In this document: positions 1-9,057 of the stretch, piece by piece
Layout: each line of letters starts with the position of its first letter
How positions within the stretch are numbered: the stretch's first letter is position 1
From: Roseiarcus sp963787135
Lineage (GTDB): Bacteria; Pseudomonadota; Alphaproteobacteria; Rhizobiales; Beijerinckiaceae
Assembly (NCBI GenBank): GCA_963787135.1
Contig: CAWBBW010000009.1
Location: 62,001 to 126,000, forward strand
Direction of reading: 5' to 3'
DNA: 64,000 bases
The notes under the pieces: generated by a model
Told to the model about the DNA's origin: nothing
What the model saw: only the letters and a program-made list of their open reading frames with translations
The model's database searches: none
Program-made: the position numbers and the translations under genes

Positions 1-216
1 GCGAATGACGTCCGCCAGACTGTGCGTGATCTGATCGGGCGCGCGGGGATCGACCATGCAGGCGGCGAGCCGATCCGCGACCCGAAGACGTTGTTCGACC
101 TCGCGCAACGCCAGGACGCCGCCGTCCGACGACAAGAGCCCGCCGTCGAACTTGACCACAACCGATTTGCCCGAAACCGATGACAGACCAGGCAACGGCG
201 GCGTAGGATCGTTCAT
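1..216 (-). CDS. IS1380-family transposase, N-terminal part (runs off window)
   Basis: Translation of the minus strand from the ATG at 216-214 gives 72 codons with no stop before the window edge. It contains the stretch FDGGLLSSDGGVLALREVE followed by DPRAPDQITHSLADVIR, the characteristic N-terminus of IS1380-family (DDE, group 1) transposases. The catalytic core would lie beyond position 1. It is the outermost of several insertion sequences at this end of the window. The start is the first ATG in frame before the conserved block. The family is clear; whether the whole element is intact cannot be seen. Confidence 0.85.
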   Translation of the reverse strand, partial: MNDPTPPLPGLSSVSGKSVVVKFDGGLLSSDGGVLALREVEQRLRVADRLAACMVDPRAPDQITHSLADVIR

Positions 217-613
217 GGCGGGTATGGCTCGGCTGAAATCGCGCAAATCGGCTTCGATAACCAGATTCTACGCAAATTCAGTCGTTTAAGCTATACTCGT
301 CAACCTCCCACGCATAATCCGGGCTAGGTCTGCAATACGTCGATTGTGTTGAAAAACTCGGAAAATGAGCGATCGCGAAAATCTCAGGTTTGAGCGCCGA
401 ACCTGGTGCGGGCGCGTATTGCTCACGACAAGGCACGTGCGGGAACCATACGCGGCAATACCAGCTACTCGGTGGAACCCCTACCGAACTTTTCCTCGAG
501 CGTGCCTATGGCCCTTCCGAATTGTGATCGGCGCAAAAATCGGAGTTTATGGAATGGCCCGCCCCTCCTTCCGGCGTCGCAGGCTGGCCGGAGTTCCAGG
601 AGGAGGAAGGGCT
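217..613. other. Intergenic, between two insertion sequences
   Basis: No supported gene. This stretch should contain the end of the IS1380 element and the left end of the following IS110-like element, but I could not define either terminus. It is somewhat AT-richer than the flanks (around 250-370). Confidence 0.5.
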
Positions 614-1567
614 ATGACGAATATCGCTGTTCTCGGTGTTGATCTTGGCAAGAACGTCTGCCGCGTGGTCGGGCTTGACGCGTCCGGCGCGGTTGTCATG
701 CGGCGCAGGATGAGACGCGAGACGTTGATCGGGCTGGCGGAGAAGCTGCCTGCCTGTGTTGTCGGGATGGAGGCGTGCCGCGGCTCCCATCACCTTGGCC
801 GTGTCTTCGCCAGCCACGGCCACGACGTCCGGTTGATGTCTCCTGAATATGTTCGGCCCTACGTCAAGGCGCAGAAGAACGACGATCGCGACGCCGAGGG
901 GATCGCGGAGGCGACGACGCGACCAACGATGCGATTTGTCGAACTGAAGAGCCAGGACCAACTCGACATGCAGACGCTTCATCGATCGCGAGACCGTCTG
1001 GTCAGTGAGCGGACGGCTCTAATCAATCAGCTACGCGCCATTCTGCTAGAGAGAGGGTTGGTCGCGCCGCAGGGCAAGTGGAAGCTCAAGCAGTTCCTGA
1101 ACGTGCTGATGGACGAGCAAGGCGGAGCGAGCTTGAGCCCACGCATGATCCTGCTCGTCGAGGACGCCCGCGCGCACTGCAGCCGGCTGATGACAATCCT
1201 TGGCGTAGGCCAACTGACCACGCTCGCCTTTGTGGCCGCAATCGACGATCCTTCGCGCATCCGCAGATCTCGTGACATCGGCGCCTATCTGGGCCTGGTC
1301 CCCAGGCGGTATCAGTCGGGCGAGGTCGACTACGTCGACAGCATCTCGAAATGCGGTGACCGGCGCGTAAGAACCCTGCTGTACGAGGCCGCCAATGTCA
1401 TGCTGACGCGTTACAAGGGACAGCTCAAGCTGAAGGACTGGGCCTTCGCGATCGCCAGGCGATCTACGATGCGCAAGGCCAGAGTCGCTCGGCGGTGCGG
1501 CGGCCGTTGCCTGACGATGCGCTGCGGGATCGTTGCGGTCGGCGAGAGAAAAGATGGTGCAGCGTAG
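614..1567 (+). pseudogene. IS110-family transposase, degraded
   Basis: The start ATG at 614 has a strong ribosome binding site (AGGAGGAAGG, 601-610). The N-terminal DEDD nuclease domain begins with GVDLGKNVC and continues to YVRPYVKAQKNDDRDAEGIA. The C-terminal Transposase_20 part (DIGAYLGLVPRRYQSGE through GDRRVRTLLYEAANVML) is also present. Compared with full IS110 transposases, the linker between PRMILLVEDARAHCSRL and MTILGVGQLT looks about 25-30 residues short. After RKARVA the product turns into non-homologous sequence, consistent with a frameshift near 1485. The missing linker and altered C-terminus suggest an inactive copy. IS110 elements lack ordinary terminal inverted repeats, so ends were not assigned. 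Confidence 0.75.
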
Positions 1568-2028
1568 GCCATCCCACGCGCGGCAACGTCCGGTCACTCA
1601 ATCGACATCGCGCTAGGATCGGTGCGTCGATGATTCGACTGGCCGACGCGACCACGCCCGCCCGCTCGAAGCCTACCCGAGCACCTGTCAGGCTCGCGAT
1701 CAGGAATGAAAACCGCGTTCATCGTCATCCGGGTTGAGAGATCGAGGCCGATGCGCCTTCCCGTTCTGCGCGTAATCGCCAACGCAATCAAATTCTACTC
1801 TTGGGCAGTTGCTGACGAACTGGCTGTGTGTTCGCGCTGACGTGCCTCGGCGTACGCGTCGCCGCCAAGGAGGAGAATGAGTTCGCCCGCGGATGCGACG
1901 CTTCGTCACGCTTCGAGAAGCAAATAGCGGTCATATGGCCTTAGTCGGAACAATTCATGCTGATATGCTTAGAAGTTGGGTCGGGAATTAGGACCCAATC
2001 ACCGCGTGAGGCGGCGTTCAGCGCGAGC
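1568..2028. other. Intergenic between IS110 remnant and IS1595 element
   Basis: No supported gene in about 460 bases. Short open frames here have no recognisable protein character. It probably includes the tail of the IS110-like element. Confidence 0.5.
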
Positions 2029-2049
2029 GGCTTATCCCGTTGTCCCAGG
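2029..2049 (+). repeat. IS1595 left terminal inverted repeat
   Basis: Twenty-one bases beginning GGCTTATCCC. They pair with 3211-3231 in inverted orientation with one mismatch. The transposase stop codon (TAA on the minus strand, 2034-2032) lies inside this repeat. Confidence 0.85.
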
Positions 2050-3144
2050 CTCGTCTATATGTAGTGGATGCACTGGTTTGGTGGGTTGATCTTGGCCGGC
2101 GCCGAGTGCTGGCGGCGCACCGTCCTGTCGCATTCCGGTGGCCGTCTTACGGCGACGAGGCGTCCGCCTGATCGTTTGAACCCCCTTTCGAGGATTGTCT
2201 CGTTGGACGATGTCCCAGTAGCTCGCAGGCGCATGATGTGCGGCCAGCCCGAGCAAGGCTTCGAACGAAACGTGCCGGTGGAAGCGGCGATTGTAGCGAA
2301 AGACGAATTCATTGAGATAGGTGTCGACATGCGTGCGGCGCAGGCCATGATACGTGCCCAGGCTCCATCGCTTCATCAATGAGAAGGCTCGGTAAATCCA
2401 CGGCAAGACAACATGTCCCGCCATTTTGCCGACGATGCGCGGATCGTGCCGGTAGTCGGTCAGCCCAGGATAGGACGCGTGGCCGTCGGTAAGGAGCGTG
2501 GCTCCACGCTTCACGTTGGCTCTCACGAAGGCCTCGATCGACGTCGCGGAATTGTCGGCGATCATAGCGAGGCGTATTCGGCCGGAGCGCGTATCGAGGT
2601 ATTTGGCGTGCTTGCGTCGCGGCTTGAGCTGATTGGTGTCGCGATCGATCACCTCGACGGCCCCGACGACGAGGATTTTGCCGGCATTGCCGCGCTCGAA
2701 AAAGGCGTCGCCTTCGCGGAAGGGAATTTCCGCCTGATCGACCTCGACGACGCCCTCCAAGGGATCGCGATCCGGGTCGACCATCGACCGGCGCAATTTC
2801 TGCGTCAGCAGCCAAGCGGTCTTGTAAGTGACGCCGAGTTGATCCTCCAATTGCCGCGCCGACATGCCGTTGGAATGTGTCGCCATGAGATGCGCCGCCC
2901 AGAACCACGTCGTCAGCGGCAGCTTGGAACGATGCATCACAGTTCCCGCCGTGGCCGAAGTCTGTCGACCGCAATCGAGGCATTCGTATGTGTACGCCCG
3001 GCTCTTCAGCGCCGCGGCGCGTTGCTCGCCACAGCCGGGACAAACAAAACCCTTCGACCAACGCCGCCCCAACAAAAAGGCGGCGCAGCTCGTCTCGTCG
3101 GGAAACGTCTCTTGAAACTGCGAAAGCGATCGGCCCTTGGCCAT
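2032..3144 (-). CDS. IS1595-family transposase
   Basis: A 370-residue protein. An N-terminal zinc-ribbon has paired cysteines (CPGCGEQ and CLDCGRQ, about residues 35-65) for DNA binding. An ISXO2-type DDE domain follows, starting VVEVDQAEIPF, with the second acidic residue in LLTDGHASY and the third in YLNEFVFRYNRRFHR. The ATG at 3144 (MAKGRSLSQF) is preferred over the longer frame from 3201, because the extra residues are not conserved and run towards the terminal repeat. The gene fills the element completely and looks intact, so it may still be active. A second, truncated relative lies just to the right at 3527-3820. Confidence 0.9.
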   Translation of the reverse strand: MAKGRSLSQFQETFPDETSCAAFLLGRRWSKGFVCPGCGEQRAAALKSRAYTYECLDCGRQTSATAGTVMHRSKLPLTTWFWAAHLMATHSNGMSARQLEDQLGVTYKTAWLLTQKLRRSMVDPDRDPLEGVVEVDQAEIPFREGDAFFERGNAGKILVVGAVEVIDRDTNQLKPRRKHAKYLDTRSGRIRLAMIADNSATSIEAFVRANVKRGATLLTDGHASYPGLTDYRHDPRIVGKMAGHVVLPWIYRAFSLMKRWSLGTYHGLRRTHVDTYLNEFVFRYNRRFHRHVSFEALLGLAAHHAPASYWDIVQRDNPRKGVQTIRRTPRRRKTATGMRQDGAPPALGAGQDQPTKPVHPLHIDEPGTTG

Positions 3145-3210
3145 TGCGCGCCCCGTCGCCGACGCCTCGAACAGCAACTCAACAAAGCCCGCATACCACA
3201 TCTAGGGCCA

Positions 3211-3231
3211 CCTGGGACAGCGGGATAAGCC
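3211..3231 (-). repeat. IS1595 right terminal inverted repeat
   Basis: Inverted partner of 2029-2049, ending GGGATAAGCC on the plus strand; 20 of 21 positions match. Confidence 0.85.
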
Positions 3232-3526
3232 TCCATACGACAGCGCAAATCAGCAAAATGAACGCGATGGTGACTATTACAAAGCCTCGCACTCTAGCAT
3301 CCCCTGATCGCTGTTCCGAATATGTCGGTGTTCTCCCGATTGTTGTACGGGGATTGGAACTCAGCGACATACAAGATGAGGATATTTCTTACTGACCTTG
3401 TGGGTAGGTCCGACAGCGCTTCAGGATCGACCAAAAGCCCTCAATCGTTTGAGTGTGGACTGCGCCGACGACGTATGGCCCTAGGTGAGATATGGAGGGC
3501 GCTCATTCCCTTTTTGCTGACCAGCA

Positions 3527-3820
3527 TTAAGTGAGCAACTCGGTACCGATCTTGAGCGGTTTATTCGTGTTCTCAAAGATTGTGCCGGTCAAGTGCGAGA
3601 AGCGATAGCTTGTCGCCGGAGCGCATTGGTAGCACTGCCAATGCCAAGGATTGCCCTTCAACTCGGTAGGCTCTCGACTCCCACGGCGCGGGCAGACGAC
3701 GCCATGCGGCCAGCGGCGGACAACCAGGTATCGAATGCAATCCTCTTCATTCTTAAAGAGCGCGTCGAATTGCTTGACGGTCATCTGATGGACGGGCTTC
3801 GGGTGTTTCTCGCGGGCCAT
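3527..3820 (-). pseudogene. IS1595-family transposase, N-terminal fragment
   Basis: A 97-codon frame beginning MAREKHPKPVHQMTVKQFD. It continues through the typical N-terminal region of IS1595 transposases (EEDCIRYLVVRRWPHGVVCPRRGS, then WHWQCYQC, then FSHLTGTIFENTNKPL). The first cysteine pair is damaged (CPRRG instead of CPxCG), and the frame stops before the catalytic domain. It is a different relative from the intact element at 2029-3231, as the sequences differ throughout. Confidence 0.8.
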
Positions 3821-4270
3821 GACGGCGTCTCTCCTTCGTTGGCATGAGCCAAGAGAAAGTCAGGTCAGGGATAATCGCTGCGTCGACAATTGCTTCAGTA
3901 AATCAGCATTCCATGGTATTGTGGCCTCACGGCCGACGGAGGCGCCATTCAATTCACCGCGAACCACAAAAGTTAAGGTTAATGGCGCGCCGGCGGCGAG
4001 AAATCTGCATAACCTATTGAAAATATAGAGATTCTGTATTTTCATTCTTGCGCCGGATTTCGTTTCCTTGTGTGGGGTTTTCATTTCCTTGGTTTGGCTT
4101 GAATTCCTTGCGCCGGGCTTTCAATTCCTTGCCTCGTGGGCTGGTCGGCCAGTCGCGGCGAAAAAAGCGACAGTTTTTGGCGCCTAATCCTTTGAAAACG
4201 CTTCACCGCTGCCAAAAGTGCTTGGTGCCCTTCGCCGTGACGGTCCCGTCAAAGCGCGACGTGCTCACAG
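3821..4270. other. Gene-free spacer with 20-21 bp periodic repeats
   Basis: No supported gene. The stretch around 3880-4050 is AT-richer than the surroundings. A short iterated motif occupies 4044-4131 (see repeat entry). It separates the IS1595 fragment from the 3' end of the interrupted MFS gene. Confidence 0.5.
4044..4131 (+). repeat. Iterated TTCCTTG motif, about 20-21 bp period
   Basis: TTCCTTG occurs at 4064, 4085, 4104 and 4125, with a degenerate copy (ATTCTTG) at 4044. That gives five units spaced 19-21 bp. The intervening bases are similar (GCGCCGGxTTTC appears after the 4044 and 4104 copies). The period is close to two helical turns. It could be an array of protein-binding iterons or just a decaying tandem repeat; nothing in the neighbourhood identifies a cognate protein. 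Confidence 0.55.
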
Positions 4271-4651
4271 TTAGACCGATCTCCGCAGACCGCTCGCGCA
4301 AGCGCCGACAAACGTCAGCCCGGCTGCGGTCCAAAGGGCGATCGACGTTGCGTGCTCCGGCGCCCGGCCGAACGCGACCGCCATCAGCGCGGTTCCGAAG
4401 GACTGGCCGATGAGGCGGCCCGACGATTGCAGCCCTGCGGCGCCGCCGCTTCGCTCGGGTGGGGCGCTCCCGATGATGAGCCGGTTGTTCGGCGACTGGA
4501 AGAAGCCGAAACCGAGCCCGCAGATCGCCAGGCGCCAGACAAGCGGCATGATTCCCGGCTCGCCGACCCGCAATGCGACGAGGACGAGGCCCAATCCCAT
4601 CACGGCCAAACCTGCGCTGCCGAGGAGTCCCGGGACATATCGGTCAGCTAG
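4271..4651 (-). pseudogene. DHA2-type MFS transporter, C-terminal part (cut by IS1182)
   Basis: The minus-strand frame reads LADRYVPGLLGSAGLAVMGLG and then hydrophobic helices (VWRLAICGLGFGFFQSPNN, FGTALMAVAFG, LWTAAGLTFVGACASG). It ends at 4271. It is the last third of the transporter whose N-terminal part lies at 6232-7222. Removing the IS1182 insertion and one copy of CTAG joins the two halves in frame as APFAGRLADRYVPGLLG. The uninterrupted gene would encode about 455 residues, normal for a 14-helix DHA2 drug:proton antiporter. Confidence 0.9.
4648..4651. repeat. Target-site duplication CTAG, left copy
   Basis: CTAG at 4648-4651 directly abuts the left end of the IS1182 element and is repeated at 6232-6235 beyond its right end. 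A 4-bp palindromic duplication fits the habit of the IS1182 family. Confidence 0.85.
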
Positions 4652-6231
4652 CAGCCTGTCGGACTTAACGCCGAGCCTGCGGCCACGCTAAAATCAATCG
4701 TTGATTCGCGCAGGGCGGCGGGTTTTTTTGATGGCCAATTTTCGGACGATCGATCGGCAGACGGGGTATCTGCTGCCGCCTTCTGTGGACGAGTGGCTTC
4801 CGGAGAAGCATTTGGCGCGGTTCATTGTCGAAGTTATCGACGGTCTCGACCTGGGCCGGCTGAGCGGGGCTTACCGAGGTTCGGGGTCGGCTTCGTATCA
4901 TCCCCGGATGTTGCTGGGCCTGTTGGTTTACGGGTACGCGACGGGGACATTCTCCAGCCGGAAGCTCGAGCGGGCGACCTACGACTCGGTAGCGTTTCGG
5001 TTCATCGCGGCGAACGATCATCCCGACCACGACACGATCGCCGCGTTTCGGCGGCGGTTCTTAAAGGAGATCGAGGAGCTGTTCGTCGAGGTTCTTCAGT
5101 TGGCGCGCGAGATGGGCGTCTTGAAGATGGGCATAATCGGGCTGGACGGGACGAAGATCCACGCCAACGCCAGCCGGCACAGCGCGCTTTCCTATGAGCA
5201 TGTGGGCAGGATCGAGGCGCAACTGAAGGCCGAGGTCGCCGATTTGCTGGCCCGAGCCGAGGCTGCGGATGCGGCCGACGTTCCCGACGGGATGTCGATT
5301 CCCGACGAACTGGCGCGGCGCGAGGAGCGCCTTCGTAAGCTGGCCGAGGCGAAGGCGAAGATCGAGGCTCGGGCCAAGGAACGGCATGCGCGCGAGATGG
5401 CCGAGCACCAAGCCAAAATGGCGTCGCGCGAGGCGAAGACCGCGGCGACGGGCAAGAAGCCCGGGGGAAAGCCGCCGGCGCCGCCGACCGAAGGGCCGCT
5501 GCCGACCGATCAGGTCAACCTGACCGACGCGGAGTCGCGCATCATGCCGGTGGCGGGCGGCGGCTTCGACCAGTGCTACAATGCGCAAGCCGCGGTCGCT
5601 GCGGGAAGTCTTCTGGTCGTGGCCGTCGATGTGGTTCAGGCGCCCAATGACAAGCAGCAGGTCGAACCGATGCTGGAGAAGATCGGCGCGTTGCCCGAAG
5701 GCCTGGGCAAGGTTGACCATCTGCTGGCCGACACCGGCTATTTCAGCGCGGGCGCCGTGGCCGCGTGCGAAAAGGCGGGCGTCGAACCGGTGATCGCGAT
5801 GGGCCGCCAGCCCCACCACCCGCCGCTGAGCGAGCGCTTCGCGGCGGCGCCCGAGGCGCCGAGGGACCCGACGCCGGTCGAGGCGATGGCGCATCGGCTG
5901 AAGTCGCCTGAGGGCCGAGCGCTCTACGCCTTGCGCAAGCAGACCCCGGAGCCGGTGTTCGGCATCATCAAAGCCGCGCTCGGATTCCGTCAATTTTCCC
6001 TGCGCGGGCTCGAAAACGTGCGCGGCGAGTGGAGCCTCGTGATCATGGCCTGGAATTTGAAACGGATGTTCGTCCTCAACCCCGCCTGCTAAAGGGAGCG
6101 AAACCCGACGCGCGGACTATCCAGCCTACCGCCTCCAACAGGCTCAATCGGAACCCCACAAAGCCCGATCTGCCGGCGCAAATCGAAAAACCCGTTCGAC
6201 CCCCAATCTCAAAACTCAGTCCGACAGGCTG
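4652..6231. mobile_element. IS1182-family insertion sequence, 1580 bp
   Basis: Both ends carry the 14-bp inverted repeat CAGCCTGTCGGACT (4652-4665 and, inverted, 6218-6231). CTAG flanks the element on each side. It carries one transposase gene on the plus strand, opposite to the MFS gene it interrupts. Perfect terminal repeats, an intact duplication and a host gene that re-forms in frame on excision all point to a recent insertion. Confidence 0.93.
4731..6092 (+). CDS. IS1182-family transposase
   Basis: A 453-residue protein from the ATG at 4731 (MANFRTIDRQTGYLLPPSV). The N-terminal DUF772-type region contains HPRMLLGLLVYGYATGTFSS and HPDHDTIAAFRRRF. The DDE catalytic part begins at MGIIGLDGTKIHANASRHS and continues through LLADTGYFS. 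The C-terminal YREK-like region includes FGIIKAALGFRQFSLRGLENV. A long charged, lysine- and alanine-rich segment (about residues 165-260) separates the first catalytic Asp from the rest, as is usual in this family. The longer start at 4701 adds ten unconserved residues. No frameshifts are seen. Confidence 0.93.
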   Translation: MANFRTIDRQTGYLLPPSVDEWLPEKHLARFIVEVIDGLDLGRLSGAYRGSGSASYHPRMLLGLLVYGYATGTFSSRKLERATYDSVAFRFIAANDHPDHDTIAAFRRRFLKEIEELFVEVLQLAREMGVLKMGIIGLDGTKIHANASRHSALSYEHVGRIEAQLKAEVADLLARAEAADAADVPDGMSIPDELARREERLRKLAEAKAKIEARAKERHAREMAEHQAKMASREAKTAATGKKPGGKPPAPPTEGPLPTDQVNLTDAESRIMPVAGGGFDQCYNAQAAVAAGSLLVVAVDVVQAPNDKQQVEPMLEKIGALPEGLGKVDHLLADTGYFSAGAVAACEKAGVEPVIAMGRQPHHPPLSERFAAAPEAPRDPTPVEAMAHRLKSPEGRALYALRKQTPEPVFGIIKAALGFRQFSLRGLENVRGEWSLVIMAWNLKRMFVLNPAC

Positions 6232-7222
6232 CTAGCCGTCCGGCAAATGGCGCAATGAGGGCGATGGCGACCGGCCATGGCGTCATCATCAGGCCGGTCT
6301 CGGCGGCGGAGCGTCCCAGCGCGCCCTCGAAGTAGAACGGCAGCGCGATGAGCGCGAGGGCCTGGGCGGCGAAGGAGGCGATCGACGTCGCCAGCGAAAG
6401 CGCGAACACCGGGCGCCGCAGCAGATCGACCGGCAGCAACGGCGTCGCGAGCCCCAGCTGTCGCCGGACGAACACAGCGCCGATCACTGCCGCCGCGACG
6501 ATTTCCGCGACCGGAATCGAAAGATTTGTGCTGTCGCCAATGCCGTCGACGCCTGTGATGAAGAGGCCGAAGGTCGCCGCGTTGAGAACCACGCTGATCG
6601 GATCGAGCGGGCGGCGGGAGCGCGGCGTGGCGGGCAGCATTCGCGCCGCCATAACAAGGGACGCGACGCCGATCGGCACATTGATCAGGAAGAGCCACCG
6701 CCACGAGGCAATGGAGAGAATGGCCGCAGCGATGGTCGGACTTGCCGCCGAGCCGACTGCGACGACGACGGCCATATTGCCGACGCCTTGGCCCAGTCGC
6801 GACGACGGATAGATGAACCGCACCAGCGCGATGTTGACGCTCATGATCCCGGCGGCGCCGAGCCCCTGAGCCAGTCGAGCAAGCGTAAGCGTGACGAGGC
6901 TCGGCGCTAGGGCGCAGGCGAGCGAGGCGACAGTGAACACCGCCAGCCCCGCCCAATAGACGCGACGGTAGCCGAGGCTGTCGCCAAGAGCCGACAGCGG
7001 CAGCAGCGAAATTGTCACCGCAATCTGAAATGCGTTGACGATCCAGACCGAGTCGGCCGGCGCAATCGCGAGGTCGTGCGCCATCGTCGGCAGCGCGACA
7101 TTGACGATCGAGCCGTCGAGAACCGCCATCGTGATCGCCATGGCGAGGGTGGTGAAGGCCAGAAGGCGCTGCGGATGGGGAAGGCCCTGGTGGACGGGCG
7201 CAGCAGGGGGAGGAGAGGGCAT
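6232..7222 (-). pseudogene. DHA2-type MFS transporter, N-terminal part (cut by IS1182)
   Basis: The start ATG at 7222 gives MPSPPPAAPVHQGLPHPQR, then a first helix with the DHA2 signature motif (MAVLDGSIVNVALPTMAHDL). The loop 2-3 motif (ALGDSLGYRRVYWAG) and motif C-like glycines follow. About eleven helices are encoded before the reading frame runs into the IS1182 element at 6231. Residues after APFAGRLA come from the insertion. The product lacks the last 3-4 helices and is presumably non-functional. The bases from 7223 to 7368 separate it from the aldehyde dehydrogenase gene, which is transcribed in the same direction, so the two may have been co-transcribed. Confidence 0.9.
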
Positions 7223-7368
7223 GGACGGTTCGTCTGTTCTACCGGAGGCGGGAGGAGACGCATCCCGTGTTCCTGATTTCGACTTTGTTTGCCCAACGGC
7301 GAACGGCCTCGCGAGGCGTGCGCCCTTCTGGGCGCGGCGTCTCAAAGTCTCACGGCGCGCGGGTTCCG

Positions 7369-8871
7369 CTACACGTCGAACTTGACCCCCTGCGCGAGCG
7401 GCAGCTTCGATGAATAGTTCACGGTGCTGGTCTGCCGGCGCATGTAATTCTTCCAGGCATCGGAGCCGCTTTCGCGCCCGCCTCCGGTCTCCTTCTCGCC
7501 GCCGAACGCGCCGCCGATCTCGGCCCCCGAGGGACCGATATTGATGTTGGCGATTCCGCAATCGGACCCGGCCGCCGAAAGGAACGCTTCCGCTTCACGC
7601 AGATCGAGGGTGAAGATGCACGACGATAGACCCTGCGGAACGCCGTTGTGGATTGCGATCGCTTCCTCGAAAGTCTCGTAGCCGAGCGTGTAGAGGATCG
7701 GGGCGAAGGTTTCCTCGCGCACGGTCGAAGTCTGGCTCGGCATTTCGACGATCGCGGGCTCGACATAGGCGCCGCCCTTCGGCGCGCGCCCGGCGAACGC
7801 CTTGCCGCCGTGAACCACGCCGCCCTCCGCTTTGGCGCGGACGAGCGCGCCCATCATGCGTTCGCGCGCGGCTTCGTCGATGAGCGGCCCGACCAGCGTC
7901 GAGGCTTCGCGAGGATCGCCGACGGGCAGGCTGGAATAGGCCTTGATGAGGCGCCGGGTGAGGTCTTCGCGGATCGAATGATGGACGATGAGGCGGCGAA
8001 GCGAAGTGCAGCGCTGCCCTGCCGTGCCGACCGCGGAGAACAGGATCGCGCGCACTGCCATGTCCAGATCGGCGGAGGGCGCAACGATCATTGCATTGTT
8101 GCCGCCGAGCTCGAGGATGGCGCGGCCGAAACGGGCCGTGACCTTCGGGCCCACTGCCGAGCCCATGCGAGTCGAGCCGGTCGCAGAGACGATCGGCACG
8201 TCCTTCGAGGCGACCAGCGCCTCACCGATCGAGGGACCCCCGATGACGATCTGCGCAAGCCCCTCCGGCGCGTCGGCGCCGAAGCGTTTCACAGCGCGGT
8301 CGAAGACTTTCATGGTCGCAAGAGCGCTGAGTAGTGTCTTCTCGGATGGCTTCCAGATCACCGGGTCGCCGCAGACCAGAGCGAGCGCCGCGTTCCATGA
8401 CCAGACCGCGACGGGAAAATTGAAGGCGGAAATCACGGCGCACGGCCCCATCGGATGCCAGGTTTCCATCATCCGGTGGCCGGGACGCTCGGAAGCGATG
8501 GTGAGCCCGTAAATCTGGCGCGACAGGCCGACGGCGAAGTCGCAGATGTCGATCATCTCCTGAACTTCGCCGAGCCCTTCGGAAATGATCTTGCCTGTTT
8601 CGAGCGTTACGATGGCGCCGAGCGTGTCCTTGGAGGCTCTCAGTTCCTCGCCGAGGAGCCGGACAAGTTCCCCGCGGCGCGGGGCGGGAACGTCGCGCCA
8701 GATCTCGAAGGCCCTTCCGGCGCGGCCGATGACCTTCGGCATGTCGGGAGTGGGCGTCTCGCTGAGCCGCGCGATCTCGGCGCCGTCGATCGGCGACCGG
8801 ACCGGGAACTTCCCGCTCCACAGTTCCGCCGCGCTAAAGCCGGCGCCTTGAAGGAGGTTTTCGCTGCTCAT
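7369..8871 (-). CDS. Aldehyde dehydrogenase, ALDH7 type (aminoadipate-semialdehyde-like)
   Basis: A 500-residue NAD(P)-dependent aldehyde dehydrogenase. The N-terminal region and the motifs SAFNFPVAVWSWNAALALV and KPSEKT place it in the ALDH7 group (bacterial L-2-aminoadipate 6-semialdehyde / piperideine-6-carboxylate dehydrogenases). The general base Glu lies in LELGGNNA and the catalytic Cys in GQRCTSLRR. The C-terminal GGAFGGEKETGGGRESGSDAWK is typical of ALDH7. The ATG at 8871 fits the family N-terminus; a TTG at 8922 would add 17 residues without support. ALDH7 enzymes act in lysine or pipecolate breakdown, but no lysine-specific partner is nearby, so the substrate is unproven. Confidence 0.88.
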   Translation of the reverse strand: MSSENLLQGAGFSAAELWSGKFPVRSPIDGAEIARLSETPTPDMPKVIGRAGRAFEIWRDVPAPRRGELVRLLGEELRASKDTLGAIVTLETGKIISEGLGEVQEMIDICDFAVGLSRQIYGLTIASERPGHRMMETWHPMGPCAVISAFNFPVAVWSWNAALALVCGDPVIWKPSEKTLLSALATMKVFDRAVKRFGADAPEGLAQIVIGGPSIGEALVASKDVPIVSATGSTRMGSAVGPKVTARFGRAILELGGNNAMIVAPSADLDMAVRAILFSAVGTAGQRCTSLRRLIVHHSIREDLTRRLIKAYSSLPVGDPREASTLVGPLIDEAARERMMGALVRAKAEGGVVHGGKAFAGRAPKGGAYVEPAIVEMPSQTSTVREETFAPILYTLGYETFEEAIAIHNGVPQGLSSCIFTLDLREAEAFLSAAGSDCGIANINIGPSGAEIGGAFGGEKETGGGRESGSDAWKNYMRRQTSTVNYSSKLPLAQGVKFDV

Positions 8872-9057
8872 CGGTGCCGGCTCCGTTCCTTGGGAGTAAG
8901 AAAGACGCTTCTTCGATCCCAATTCGGCTCGGGGGACAAGCCCCCTCGCCTCCCGGCCCGGGACGCGTCAGGGGCTTTCGTTGCGTGCGACGCAACGAAA
9001 GCGTATCTTACGCGAGTGCGGATCGTGGGGTCAGCCCCGCAAGAGGCGGAGACGGAC

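Larger units (their letters stand above)
2029..3231. mobile_element. IS1595-family insertion sequence, 1203 bp
   Basis: The element is bounded by 21-bp terminal inverted repeats at 2029-2049 and 3211-3231. They match at 20 of 21 positions; the single mismatch is T versus C in the segment CCCGTTGTCCC / CCCGCTGTCCC. It contains one transposase gene on the minus strand. IS1595 elements usually make 8-bp target duplications, but the flanking octamers (2021-2028 and 3232-3239) do not match. The copy may therefore have arisen by recombination, or the duplication may have decayed. Confidence 0.85.

Noticed and set aside
5061..5993. A 310-codon minus-strand frame inside the IS1182 transposase
   Set aside because: Arg/Leu-rich mirror of the transposase gene with no protein features.
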